A DNA stretch of 64,000 nucleotides, taken from the NCBI GenBank assembly GCA_964563585.1, contig CAZLXG010000001.1, positions 3,591 through 67,590 on the forward strand. Direction: 5' to 3'. Made by a program: the position numbers and the translations under genes. Positions 16,412 to 25,050 of the stretch are shown one piece after another. The DNA comes from CAZLXG01 sp964563585. Its GTDB lineage: Bacteria > Bacteroidota > Bacteroidia > Flavobacteriales > Flavobacteriaceae. The notes beneath the pieces were generated by a model. It was not told where the DNA came from. It worked only from the letters and a program-made list of their open reading frames with translations, and did no database searches. Each line of letters opens with the position of its first letter. Position 1 is the first letter of the stretch.

Positions 16412-17290
16412 TTATGCTTTCTGCCTATGCGATAAATACACACCAACTAAAATAACTACACTTGCAATCGCTTGAATAAAACTAAACGATTCACCATCTA
16501 AAAACCCCCACATTAAGGCGATAATTGGCATTAAATAAGTAACCGAAGAGGCAAATACTGGTGTAGATATATGTACTAATTTATTAAATAACACTTTTGC
16601 TATTGCTGTCCCAAAAAAAGAAAGAATAACAATATATAACATAGACATTTTAAAATCTGGATGATTAAATCGTTCCTCAGTAAAAAAATCAGTAAAAAAC
16701 AAAATTATAAATGCAGGTAACATTATTGGAACAAAATTTCCAACAGCAATTGTTAGTGGTTTAACATGTTGCAGATGCTTTTTAATAATATTTACACTAG
16801 CAGCATAACTTAAAGTTGCCAAAACAACATAACCAGCGTACAAATAATTTTGATGTGGATTTAACTCTGCACCTTTCAAAATCAAAATACTAGTTCCAAT
16901 AAAACCTATTATAACTCCTAATATTTGGCGTTTTGTAGATGCTATTTTAAAAACAGCAAAACCTAACAAAATAGTATTTAAAGGCACTAATGAGTTTATA
17001 ATTGATGCCACAGCGCTGTCAATCTCAGTTTCTGCTACAGCAAACAAAAATACTGGAAAAAACGTACCAAAAACTCCAGTAAGTACAATCCATTTCCATG
17101 CTTTTTTCTCTATAGTCTTTATACTTTTATAACCTGCTATAAATAAAAACAAGCCAGTTATTATAACTCTTAAAGCCCCTAATTGATATGCTGTTAAGCC
17201 TAAAAGTGATTTTTTAATTAGTATGAAAGAACTCCCCCAAATTATAGAAAGAACAAAAAGGTAAAACCACTTAGAATTTGTATTATTCAT
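16412..17290 (-). CDS. EamA/DMT superfamily permease
   Basis: 292 residues with ten predicted membrane helices in two EamA repeats. Typical elements are FVLSIIWGSSFILIKKSL at the N-terminus and the second-half ATLSYAASVNIIKK. Members export metabolites such as amino acids, purines or drugs; the substrate cannot be read here. The gene is alone on its strand, with a metal-binding lipoprotein divergent from it. Confidence 0.93.
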   Translation of the reverse strand: MNNTNSKWFYLFVLSIIWGSSFILIKKSLLGLTAYQLGALRVIITGLFLFIAGYKSIKTIEKKAWKWIVLTGVFGTFFPVFLFAVAETEIDSAVASIINSLVPLNTILLGFAVFKIASTKRQILGVIIGFIGTSILILKGAELNPHQNYLYAGYVVLATLSYAASVNIIKKHLQHVKPLTIAVGNFVPIMLPAFIILFFTDFFTEERFNHPDFKMSMLYIVILSFFGTAIAKVLFNKLVHISTPVFASSVTYLMPIIALMWGFLDGESFSFIQAIASVVILVGVYLSHRQKA

Positions 17291-17382
17291 TTAATCTGTT
17301 TTAGGAATCACAAAATTCCGATTTTTAACACAATAAACAGTAATATTTAGTAATTTTGTTATGAATTTAATACTTAAAAATA

Positions 17383-17889
17383 ATGAAGACATTTAAAAAT
17401 ATTATAGCTATTACATTAATAACTGTTTTTGCTTTTAGTTGTAAAAACGAAACAAAACCAGAGGTTAAAACTGTAGAAATTGAAACTGCTTCAGAATCTA
17501 CTAAAAAATTAGACCCAAATGCAACTTACGCTAAAGCCGAATTTACTATTGATGGTATGACGTGTGCTGTAGGATGCGCTGCTACTATTGAAAAGAGAAT
17601 TGCAAAAATGGAAGGTGTAAAATCTTCTAAAGTAGATTTTGATAGAAAACTAGCAATGATTGAATATGATATAGCTAAAGTAAACCCAACATCTTTAGAA
17701 GAAACGGTAACTAAAGTAGCCGATATATATAAAGTTAGCGACATGAAAATCGTTGATGCGTTTTCTAATAAAAAAGAATGTGCTGCCGATTGTACTAAAG
17801 CATGTTGTGCAAACAAAACTGTTGCTGAGAAAAAAGCTTGCGCTGCAGACTGTAAAAAGGCTTGTTGTGCAGAGAAAAAAGAAGCTTAA
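17383..17889 (+). CDS. HMA-domain lipoprotein with cysteine-rich tail
   Basis: 168 residues. Lipobox TVFAFSC (Cys20), so it is membrane-anchored outside the cytoplasm. A heavy-metal-associated domain spans about 50-125, but its loop reads GMTCAVGC, giving CxxxC (Cys61, Cys65) instead of CxxC. The C-terminus holds two near-identical Cys repeats, ECAADCTKACCAN and ACAADCKKACCAE, with eight Cys in all. It probably binds copper or another soft metal outside the cell membrane. A possible -7 box TAATTTTG lies about 30 bp upstream. The metal is inferred. Confidence 0.85.
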   Translation: MKTFKNIIAITLITVFAFSCKNETKPEVKTVEIETASESTKKLDPNATYAKAEFTIDGMTCAVGCAATIEKRIAKMEGVKSSKVDFDRKLAMIEYDIAKVNPTSLEETVTKVADIYKVSDMKIVDAFSNKKECAADCTKACCANKTVAEKKACAADCKKACCAEKKEA

Positions 17890-17916
17890 TTTTAAAGCTT
17901 AAACCATATAAACAAG

Positions 17917-17943
17917 AAAGCTTCTCAATTATGAGAGGCTTTT
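17917..17943. terminator. Terminator between HMA lipoprotein and gldD
   Basis: AAGCTTCTCA and TGAGAGGCTT form a 10-bp stem (one G-U pair) followed by seven T on the plus strand, between convergent genes. Confidence 0.8.
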
Positions 17944-17944
17944 T

Positions 17945-18529
17945 TTATTGCCATTTTATAGTTTCCATAATATGCATAATATCTTTTTGCAAATAATTAG
18001 CTGCTGGTAAAATAGAATCGTAATTAGGTTTCGCATGAAAATATAACGAACCAGTTAGAAAATGATTCACACTATCGGTAACATAAAACTGTACAGGGGA
18101 AGCCACATTCCCTTTTACTTCAGAAAGTATTCCATATACCTTTCGCTTATTATTTTCGTAAGGATAAACAGGAATTTCATTAGCTCTTTTAGTATGCTCT
18201 AAAGTGAATTTTTGAGCATCACGTATAAACAACATTAAATTATCTTCGTTCTGCTCAACAGCTTTATAGGTTAAAAAAATAGTGCCTTTTAATGAAGGGT
18301 ATTCTATGTTTATACCATAACTTTTTGTTGTTGCAGCAATATTCTTAGAATATACTTTTGTTGCCAATAAATTAGTTTCAAAAGTAAAAGGTACATTAAT
18401 ATTTGATTGAATGTAATTTGCTTTTGGATACGCTAGTCTTAAATGTGCTTTAGGCTTAGGTTTATAATTTTCACTACATGAAACAACACACAAGAAAGTA
18501 AAAAAAATAATATATATATAATGCTTCAT
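17945..18529 (-). CDS. gldD: Gliding motility lipoprotein GldD
   Basis: 194 residues. Lipobox LCVVSC near residue 18, then the GldD pattern KPKAHLRLAYPKANY, SYGINIEYPSLKGTIFLTYK, HTKRANEIPVYPYEN and FYVTDSVNHFLTGSLYF. GldD is needed for gliding and is linked to T9SS function in Flavobacterium; its biochemical role is unknown. Its ATG overlaps the gldE stop (TAATG), so the two are translationally coupled, in the conserved mutY-ssb-gldE-gldD order. Confidence 0.96.
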   Translation of the reverse strand: MKHYIYIIFFTFLCVVSCSENYKPKPKAHLRLAYPKANYIQSNINVPFTFETNLLATKVYSKNIAATTKSYGINIEYPSLKGTIFLTYKAVEQNEDNLMLFIRDAQKFTLEHTKRANEIPVYPYENNKRKVYGILSEVKGNVASPVQFYVTDSVNHFLTGSLYFHAKPNYDSILPAANYLQKDIMHIMETIKWQ

Positions 18530-19833
18530 TATGTTATGGTAAATTTCACAAGTTTAATTCGTTTTTTATTTAAAGCCTCTATAGTGAAAACGTAATTTTT
18601 AAAATTTATTTTACTATTTAACTTCGGAAAGCTTTTAGAAATTTCTAATACAAAACCCGCAATGGTTTCAGCTTCACCTTTATTATCTTCAAAAACAGTC
18701 TCATCATCAATCTTTACAATTCTATATAAATCCTTTAATGTTGTTTTACCTTCAAATACATAATTATTATCATCTAATTTAGAATACATTAAATCGTCAT
18801 CATCAAATTCGTCACTTATATCTCCAACAATTTCTTCAATAATATCTTCTAAAGATATCAATCCAGATGTTCCGCCATATTCATCTACCACAACTGCCAA
18901 ATGCACTTTTTTTTCTTGAAATTCTGCCATTAAATCATCTAACTTCTTGTTCTCTGGCACAAAAAATGGTTCACGAATTAAACTAGCCCAATCAAACTGT
19001 TTTCTATCTATATAGGGCAATAAATCTTTGACGTAAAGTATCCCTTTAATTTGATCAATATTATCTTCATATACAGGTATTCTTGAATAGCCACTAGAAA
19101 TTATTTCAGGCATAATTTTTGTGTATTTGTCTTCAATATTAAGTGCAAAAACATCTATTCTAGGGCGCATAACTTGTTTAGTATCTGTGTTTCCAAAAGA
19201 AACAATGCCTTGTAATAATTTTTGTTCTTCTACAGTTGTATCTGCTTCACTTGTTAGTTCTAATGCTTGAGAAAGTTGGTCGACACTTAAATTTGATTTT
19301 TGTTTCCCTAACCTTTTATGAATTGCTAACGTAACATTTTGCATTGGCAAACTTATTGGCGTTAAAACTACATCTAAAACCCGTAAAGGATATGCCATAA
19401 ATGAAGCAAACTTCAACTTGTTTCTACTCGCATAAATTTTAGGTAATATTTCGCCAAATAATAAAATAAGGAAAGTGATAATTACGACTTCTAATGTAAA
19501 TCTAAGTGCTGAAGAAGTTATGGATTCAAACAAAATACCTCCTAAATATGCAAACAAAATAACGATAGCAATATTTATAAAATTATTAGCTATTAATATG
19601 GTTGCTAATATTTTTTTTGGACGATCTAAAAGATTAGAAATAATTTGAATACGCTTAGGGTTTTCTTCTAAACCTTCATCAATATCTGTACTTTTAAGAG
19701 AAAAAAGTGCTACTTCTGCGCCAGAAATTAATGCAGAACAAATTAAGAGTAAAAATAACAGAACAAAGCCAGAAACAACCGAAAAATCAATTGCTATGAG
19801 TAAGGGTTTTAAACTCGTGGGATCAGGATCCAA
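18529..19833 (-). CDS. gldE: Gliding motility-associated protein GldE (CNNM/CorC family)
   Basis: 434 residues. An N-terminal DUF21 membrane domain (about 15-160, FLLLICSALISGAEVALFSL) is followed by paired CBS domains (about 215-340, including VVVDEYGGTSGLISLEDIIEEIVGDI) and a CorC/HlyC C-terminal domain. The family transports or senses divalent ions; GldE supports GldD in gliding. It lies 23 bp after ssb and overlaps gldD. The role in motility comes from homologues. Confidence 0.95.
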   Translation of the reverse strand: MDPDPTSLKPLLIAIDFSVVSGFVLLFLLLICSALISGAEVALFSLKSTDIDEGLEENPKRIQIISNLLDRPKKILATILIANNFINIAIVILFAYLGGILFESITSSALRFTLEVVIITFLILLFGEILPKIYASRNKLKFASFMAYPLRVLDVVLTPISLPMQNVTLAIHKRLGKQKSNLSVDQLSQALELTSEADTTVEEQKLLQGIVSFGNTDTKQVMRPRIDVFALNIEDKYTKIMPEIISSGYSRIPVYEDNIDQIKGILYVKDLLPYIDRKQFDWASLIREPFFVPENKKLDDLMAEFQEKKVHLAVVVDEYGGTSGLISLEDIIEEIVGDISDEFDDDDLMYSKLDDNNYVFEGKTTLKDLYRIVKIDDETVFEDNKGEAETIAGFVLEISKSFPKLNSKINFKNYVFTIEALNKKRIKLVKFTIT

Positions 19834-19856
19834 ATACTTTTGTGTTAGTTAAACAA

Positions 19857-20303
19857 TTAAAATGGAAGATCATCATTATCATCTGCAGTTGGCTCAACTT
19901 TTGGTTGACTAGCAATAGGGTTTTGAGCTACAGGTGGTTTATTTGATGCATTAGCTTCACTTTCTTTTTTAGTTGATAAAAACGTGAAATCGATACATTG
20001 TATTTCGGTTGAATATCTATCGTTTCCTTTGTCGTCTTGCCATTTCCTGGTTTTCAAACGTCCTTCAATATATACTTTATCACCTTTACTTAAATACTTT
20101 TCACAAATTTCAGCTCCTTTATTTCTCACTACAATATTATGCCATTCGGTATTGCTAACACGCTCGTTAGTTTGCTTGTTTGTATACGTTTCGTTTGTTG
20201 CTAAAGGGAAACGACCAATGCTACCGCCACCTTCAAAATAATGCATTTTAACTTCATCTCCTAAATGCCCAATCAGCATTACTTTGTTTAATGTACCCGC
20301 CAT
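19857..20303 (-). CDS. ssb: Single-stranded DNA-binding protein
   Basis: 148 residues. OB fold with NKVMLIGHLGDEVKMHYFEGG, TEWHNIVVRNKGAEICEKYL and GDKVYIEGRLKTRKWQD, a Pro/Asn-rich linker, and the acidic tip DDNDDLPF that docks repair and replication partners. It follows mutY and precedes gldE. A -7 box on the minus strand (TATTTTTG, 20333-20326) suggests its own promoter. It is the standard flavobacterial small SSB. Confidence 0.97.
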   Translation of the reverse strand: MAGTLNKVMLIGHLGDEVKMHYFEGGGSIGRFPLATNETYTNKQTNERVSNTEWHNIVVRNKGAEICEKYLSKGDKVYIEGRLKTRKWQDDKGNDRYSTEIQCIDFTFLSTKKESEANASNKPPVAQNPIASQPKVEPTADDNDDLPF

Positions 20304-20393
20304 AATATTTGTTGTTTTGAAAAAGCAAAAATACTTAATTGCTTCACATTTTTTTAAAATTAATAAAAAAATATCATTGTTAATACTAATCTA

Positions 20394-21434
20394 TTAAAAA
20401 TTAAATGATTCAATAAAATTTCCTATTAAAATTGGTACAGGAAAATCGTATACTTTATCAACTAAAATACCGTCAACAAGAAGCTTATCGACACTAACAA
20501 TCCAAAATTTGGTATATAAATGTTGATGTGATAATTTATGAATAATAGCATCCTTATTATATAAGGACAATTCAAACTCAATTCCTTTTAATGAATTATG
20601 TTCTTTTATAAGTGATTTAAAAGCTTTTGAATCAATATTACTTTCTGTTTCCACTAAAGGAAATTGATACAGGTTTTGCCAAATACCTTTACCTTCTCGC
20701 TTTGCTAAAATAGTTTTCTTGTCTTTAGAAACAATAACCAAAAAATTAAAATACTTTTTTGTTGCCTTAGCTGCTTTAATTTTTACTGGCAATAACTCAA
20801 TTTTGTTTTTCTGCAACGCAATGCATCCGTTTTGTAACACACAAATATTACAATTCGGACTTTTAGGTTTACATTGAATCGCTCCAAATTCCATAATGGC
20901 TTGATTAAATTCTGCAGGATTCTTTTTATCAATTAACTCCTGTGCTAAAAGTTTAAATTCTTTAGCTCCTTTAGATGAATTGATTGGTGTTTCAATTCCA
21001 AAATAACGCGATAATACTCTATACACATTACCATCAACCACAGCAGTAGTTTCGTTAAAACAAATAGATGCAATGGCGCTTGCTGTATAATCGCCTACAC
21101 CTTTTAACTTCAATAAATCTTTATAATTATTAGGAAAAACACCTTTTAAATTATTAGCGATATATTTTGCTGTAGCATGCAAATTTCTAGCCCTAGAATA
21201 ATACCCCAAACCTTGCCATAATTTTAACACGCTACTTTCATCTGCTTTTGCAAGTTTAAAAACTGTTGGAAAATTTTCTATGAAAGATATGTAATATGGC
21301 AAACCTTGTTTTACCTGTGTTTGCTGCAAAATAATTTCAGATAACCATATAAAATAAGGGTCTGTAGTTTGCCTCCAAGGAAGCATTCTCTTATTATTTG
21401 AATACCAATAAGTTAAAGTTTTAGAAAATATCAT
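20394..21434 (-). CDS. mutY: A/G-specific adenine DNA glycosylase MutY
   Basis: 346 residues. The catalytic Glu is in WLSEIILQQTQV, and the helix-hairpin-helix/GVD is in GVGDYTASAIASICFNETTAVVDGNVYR. The [4Fe-4S] loop is CKPKSPNCNICVLQNGC (C-x6-C-x2-C-x5-C), and a NUDIX-like C-terminal domain recognises 8-oxoG. It removes adenine opposite 8-oxoguanine. A -7 box TATTTTTG (21462-21455) lies 21 bp upstream on the minus strand. It is divergent from the HU gene. Confidence 0.97.
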   Translation of the reverse strand: MIFSKTLTYWYSNNKRMLPWRQTTDPYFIWLSEIILQQTQVKQGLPYYISFIENFPTVFKLAKADESSVLKLWQGLGYYSRARNLHATAKYIANNLKGVFPNNYKDLLKLKGVGDYTASAIASICFNETTAVVDGNVYRVLSRYFGIETPINSSKGAKEFKLLAQELIDKKNPAEFNQAIMEFGAIQCKPKSPNCNICVLQNGCIALQKNKIELLPVKIKAAKATKKYFNFLVIVSKDKKTILAKREGKGIWQNLYQFPLVETESNIDSKAFKSLIKEHNSLKGIEFELSLYNKDAIIHKLSHQHLYTKFWIVSVDKLLVDGILVDKVYDFPVPILIGNFIESFNF

Positions 21435-21495
21435 TATTTAATATATTACAAGCGCAAAAATAAACGTTTATAATCTTAAATTTTAATGAATTAGG

Positions 21496-21528
21496 TTTGA
21501 AATATTGAATATTAAATTCCTATATTTG
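21496..21528 (+). promoter_or_regulatory. Consensus promoter for HU gene
   Basis: TTTG (21496-21499), a 21-bp spacer, then TATATTTG (21521-21528), a full Bacteroidota promoter with a 47-bp leader before the HU ATG. Confidence 0.8.
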
Positions 21529-21575
21529 CATCCCTTTTAGAATTAAATTAATAGTAACATAAAATAAAAATAAAA

Positions 21576-21866
21576 ATGACGAAGGCTGATTTAGTAGCAA
21601 AAATCTCAGAAAAATTAGGTATTGAAAAAGGAGATGTTCAAGCAACTGTTGAAACATTTATGGAAGAAGTAAAAACTTCATTAGAAAGTGGTACAAATGT
21701 TTATTTAAGAGGTTTCGGAAGCTTCATAGTGAAAACTAGAGCTGAAAAAACTGGAAGAAATATTTCAAAAAACACAACCATAAAAATCCCTGCTCATAAT
21801 ATTCCAGCATTTAAGCCTGCAAAAGTTTTTGTAGAAGGCGTTAAAACAAATGTAGCAGTTAAATAA
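21576..21866 (+). CDS. HU family DNA-binding protein
   Basis: 96 residues with the HU/IHF fold: TKADLVAKISEKLGIEKGDV, RGFGSFIVKTRAEKTGRN and the DNA arm ending IPAFKPAKVFVEGVK. It bends and compacts DNA. The strong consensus promoter upstream fits its abundance. The 30-residue basic protein gene lies 41 bp downstream and is probably on the same transcript, which ends at the hairpin 22004-22032. Confidence 0.97.
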   Translation: MTKADLVAKISEKLGIEKGDVQATVETFMEEVKTSLESGTNVYLRGFGSFIVKTRAEKTGRNISKNTTIKIPAHNIPAFKPAKVFVEGVKTNVAVK

Positions 21867-21907
21867 GAAGCATTAAAATAAATTATTAATTTAAAAAGAC
21901 ACTATTT

Positions 21908-22000
21908 ATGCCAAGTGGTAAAAAACGTAAAAGACATAAGGTTGCAACACATAAGCGTAAAAAACGCAGACGTGCTAACCGTCACAAAAAGAAAAAATAA
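21908..22000 (+). CDS. Very basic 30-residue protein, candidate ribosomal protein bL38
   Basis: A complete frame, ATG at 21908 to TAA at 22000. It starts MPSGKKRKRHKVATHK and ends RRRANRHKKKK; 19 of 30 residues are Lys, Arg or His, with no acidic residues. This is a conserved Bacteroidota mini-protein, usually encoded between HU and RNase G. From memory it corresponds to the small 50S protein bL38 seen in the Flavobacterium ribosome, but that identity is not proved here. It is followed by a strong terminator. Confidence 0.75.
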   Translation: MPSGKKRKRHKVATHKRKKRRRANRHKKKK

Positions 22001-22003
22001 ATC

Positions 22004-22032
22004 AAAAAAGCAGTTAGATTAACTGCTTTTTT
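22004..22032 (+). terminator. Terminator of HU/mini-protein transcript
   Basis: AAAAAAGCAGTTA and TAACTGCTTTTTT form a 13-bp stem around a 3-base loop, starting 4 bp after the mini-protein stop. It separates the HU unit from the RNase G leader. Confidence 0.9.
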
Positions 22033-22062
22033 GGTTTTAAAAAACAAAACGTTCTTTGAAAT

Positions 22063-22216
22063 GAGTTCATTCAAATTAATTATGAACTCCACGGATTTAA
22101 AAAATCCTGTGAAATACTTAATTAAAATTTAATTAAGTATTATCTAGCAATTATAAATATTATAATACGTTAGATAAAAAATAATGTATAATCCATCTGT
22201 ACTTAATTGTATGGAT
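22063..22216 (+). promoter_or_regulatory. RNase G leader with five consecutive inverted repeats
   Basis: In order: GAGTTCAT/ATGAACTC (22063-22089); GGATTT/AAATCC (22093-22107); a perfect palindrome with 14-bp arms (22113-22141); a nested stem TATCTA/TAGATA (22141-22176) enclosing ATTATAA/TTATAAT; and ATCCAT/ATGGAT (22191-22216). The last ends 13 bp before the rng ATG. Structured rne leaders mediate autoregulation in E. coli; a similar role here is inferred. No convincing promoter was found within 22033-22229. Confidence 0.6.
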
Positions 22217-22229
22217 AAAAATTAACTAA

Positions 22230-23774
22230 ATGGATAAAGAATTGATCATTAGATCTAGTTCCGAAGATGTTGATTTTGCCTTATTAAAAGATGGAAGACT
22301 TATTGAATTACAGAAAGATGAAGGTGGTAACAACTTTTCAGTTGGCGATGTGTTTATCGCCAAAATACGAAAAGCTGTTCCTGGTTTAAATGCTGCATTT
22401 GTAAATGTAGGTTATGAAAAAGATGCTTTTTTGCATTATCATGATTTAGGACCAAAACTTCCTTCACTTTTAAAATTCACAAAACGTGTAAGCACAGGTA
22501 AATTAAGAGATTTTTCTCTGAAAAATTTCCCATTTGAAAAAGATATTGATAAAGACGGCAAAATTGCCGATGTCTTAAAATCAAATCAATCGCTATTAGT
22601 ACAAATAGCTAAAGAACCCATATCAACTAAAGGACCCAGAATAAGTTCTGAGCTTTCTATAGCTGGTAGATATATTGTTTTAGTTCCTTTTTCTAATCGA
22701 ATTTCTATTTCTCAAAAAATAGAATCAAGAGATGAAAAAGACAGATTAAAACGATTGGTAAAAAGTATTACACCACAAGGTTTTGGAATTATTGTACGCA
22801 CAGTAGCAGAAGGCAAAAAAGTAGCAGAACTAGATAAAGATTTACAAAATTTGCTTAGTCGTTGGACGGCAATGTGTAAAAAGCTACATAGAGCACATCA
22901 TCCCAGTAAAGTACTAGGAGAATTAAATAAAGCCTCGTCAATTTTGCGAGACATATTTAACGATTCTTTTACAAGTATACATGTTGATGATGAAGAGCTT
23001 TATTATCAAATTAAAGATTATTTGCAAGAAATTGCACCAAAAAAAGAATCAATAGTAAAATTGTATCAGTCTAAAGTTCCAATTTTTGAAAAATTTGGAA
23101 TTGAAAGACAAATTAAAACCTCTTTCGGGAAAACCGTTTCCATGGCAAAAGGTGCCTATTTAGTAATAGAGCATACAGAAGCCTTACATGTAATAGATGT
23201 AAACAGTGGAAACCGATCTAACAAAGCAAATAACCAAGAGGATACAGCATTAGAAGTAAATTTAATAGCAGCTACCGAAATGGCTCGTCAATTACGATTA
23301 CGTGATATGGGCGGTATTATTGTGGTAGATTTTATTGATTTAACTAATGCCGAAAACAGGCAAAAGCTTTTTAATCATCTTCGTGATGAAATGAAAGATG
23401 ATAGAGCAAAACATAAAGTATTGCCACCAAGTAAATTTGGCTTGATACAAATAACAAGACAACGTGTTCGCCCAGAATTAAACATTAAAACCCGCGAGGA
23501 AAACCCCAACGGAATTAATTGCGCTGAGGTTGAAGCTCCAATAGGATTGGTGCAAAAAATAAATCACGACCTTGAAGTACTATTAAAAAAAGACTATAAA
23601 AAGTTGACTTTAAACACACATCCTTTTATAGCGGCCTTCTTAACAAAAGGCATTCCATCTATACGTTCAAAATGGTTTTTTGAACACAAAAAATGGGTTA
23701 AAATTTTACCAAGAGATGCTTACACATATCTAGAATATCATTTTTTCGATAAAAATGGTAATCAAATTAAATAA
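22230..23774 (+). CDS. rng: Ribonuclease G/E family
   Basis: 514 residues. The N-terminal S1-type domain includes GDVFIAKIRKAVPGLNAAFVNVG. The catalytic core contains VIDVNSGNRSNK and GGIIVVDFIDL, whose Asp residues bind magnesium. The Zn-link and small domains follow, with no long E. coli RNase E-type scaffold tail. It cleaves AU-rich single-stranded RNA for rRNA maturation and mRNA decay. It is preceded by an unusually structured leader and followed by a perfect terminator. Confidence 0.96.
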   Translation: MDKELIIRSSSEDVDFALLKDGRLIELQKDEGGNNFSVGDVFIAKIRKAVPGLNAAFVNVGYEKDAFLHYHDLGPKLPSLLKFTKRVSTGKLRDFSLKNFPFEKDIDKDGKIADVLKSNQSLLVQIAKEPISTKGPRISSELSIAGRYIVLVPFSNRISISQKIESRDEKDRLKRLVKSITPQGFGIIVRTVAEGKKVAELDKDLQNLLSRWTAMCKKLHRAHHPSKVLGELNKASSILRDIFNDSFTSIHVDDEELYYQIKDYLQEIAPKKESIVKLYQSKVPIFEKFGIERQIKTSFGKTVSMAKGAYLVIEHTEALHVIDVNSGNRSNKANNQEDTALEVNLIAATEMARQLRLRDMGGIIVVDFIDLTNAENRQKLFNHLRDEMKDDRAKHKVLPPSKFGLIQITRQRVRPELNIKTREENPNGINCAEVEAPIGLVQKINHDLEVLLKKDYKKLTLNTHPFIAAFLTKGIPSIRSKWFFEHKKWVKILPRDAYTYLEYHFFDKNGNQIK

Positions 23775-23776
23775 CT

Positions 23777-23810
23777 AAAAAGCCTTACTATTTGTTTAGT
23801 AAGGCTTTTT
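23777..23810 (+). terminator. rng intrinsic terminator
   Basis: A perfect 14-bp stem AAAAAGCCTTACTA/TAGTAAGGCTTTTT with a 6-base loop, 2 bp after the stop codon. Confidence 0.92.
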
Positions 23811-23819
23811 GTTTTATAT

Positions 23820-24058
23820 GTCATTGCGAAACCTTTATAGGTTGTAGCAATCTCATTTTAATAACAACTATTTTTAATTCTAAGTTGGGCGCTACCCAAA
23901 CGGGTCGGGCTTTTCGTTATATCTTTTTAAAACGTCATTGCAAGGATGAGTGACATGGTAATCTGCCAATTTTTAGTTCCAAATAAAATTTACACCACTT
24001 TATTTTTTAAAAAGGATGCCACTGCACTCAATGTGACAGAAAATTACTCGAAGTGACG
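23820..24058. repeat. Composite dispersed repeats filling the rng-ompA spacer
   Basis: First a REP-like copy (GTCATTGCGAA...GTAGCAATCTC, 23820-23854). Then the left arm of the second repeat (GGGCGCTACCC, GGGTCGGGCTTTTCG, TTATATCTTTTT, 23887-23928). A nested REP module follows (AACGTCATTGCAAGGATG...GGTAATCTGCC, 23931-23967), and then the right arm (AAAAAGGATGCCACTGC, 24009-24025). The nesting resembles 61560-61735. It is non-coding; no gene was seen in 23811-24059. Confidence 0.65.
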
Positions 24059-24059
24059 C

Positions 24060-25019
24060 TTAATTATCGTTTAACAAACGTGAAAGTTCATCTAGTTTTG
24101 GTGTTAAAATAACCTCGATACGTCTGTTTTTAGCTTTTCCTTCGGCAGTATTATTACTTGCAATTGGCGCAAATTCGCCACGACCTGCAGCAGTTAAATT
24201 TTCAGGGCTTATAGCCGCATTCTCCCGTAAAATATTCACAATTGCTGTGGCACGTTTTGTTGACAAATCCCAGTTACCACTTAACTGCGAATTGCCTTGA
24301 TACGGCACATCATCAGTATGTCCTTCAATTAAAACCGCAATATCTGGATTAACACCTAACACGCTTCCTAATTGCTGCACCGCTTTTCTTCCATCGGTAC
24401 CAACAGCCCAACTTCCTGAGCCGAAAAGCAACTTGTTTTCCATAGAAACGTATACTTTTCCATCGCGTTGTTCTACTGTTAAGCCTTTGCCTTCAAAATC
24501 GGTTAAGGCTCTTGAAATGGCATTTTTTAACTGCGTCATGGCAGCATCTTTTGCAGCAATAACATTTTCTAATTCGGCAACACGGTTTGAGCGGTCTTCT
24601 AATTCTTTTTTAAGTTTTGCTAAACGTGCATTTTCGGCAGCTAAGGCTTGTCCTTTTGCTTCCAATTGCGCTAGTAACTCTCTGTTTTTCTTAGAGTTTT
24701 CGGCTATTGAAGCTGAGCTATTTTTTTCTAATGCATCATAAGATGCTTGTAAATTATCATACTTTGTTTTTGTTGCGTTGTAATCGGCTTGCAATTTATC
24801 ACGCAATGCAATTGCTTCATCATAAGCCATTTGAATTTGTTTTAATTCATTTTCGGCAGCATTTTTAGCACTTAAAAGTGTTTCATTTTCGCTTGAAAGC
24901 TTTCTGTTTTCTTGTTTTAAAGTAGTGTATTTACTTTCTAAATCTTTATATACTTTTGGAGATACACAAGATGCTAAAAACACTAAAATTAATACGGTTA
25001 ACGACAATTTTTTAATCAT
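24060..25019 (-). CDS. OmpA-family peptidoglycan-associated lipoprotein with coiled coil
   Basis: 319 residues. Lipobox VFLASC (Cys18), then a long heptad-rich coiled coil (about 25-165), then an OmpA C-terminal domain with VLIEGHTDDVPYQG, STKRATAIVNILRE and KNRRIEVILTP, which binds peptidoglycan. It probably tethers the outer membrane to the wall with the coiled coil as spacer. It lies 31 bp after exonuclease III on the same strand and may share its transcript. Confidence 0.93.
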   Translation of the reverse strand: MIKKLSLTVLILVFLASCVSPKVYKDLESKYTTLKQENRKLSSENETLLSAKNAAENELKQIQMAYDEAIALRDKLQADYNATKTKYDNLQASYDALEKNSSASIAENSKKNRELLAQLEAKGQALAAENARLAKLKKELEDRSNRVAELENVIAAKDAAMTQLKNAISRALTDFEGKGLTVEQRDGKVYVSMENKLLFGSGSWAVGTDGRKAVQQLGSVLGVNPDIAVLIEGHTDDVPYQGNSQLSGNWDLSTKRATAIVNILRENAAISPENLTAAGRGEFAPIASNNTAEGKAKNRRIEVILTPKLDELSRLLNDN

Positions 25020-25050
25020 GATTCTGGGTTATGTTATTATTATTTATTTA

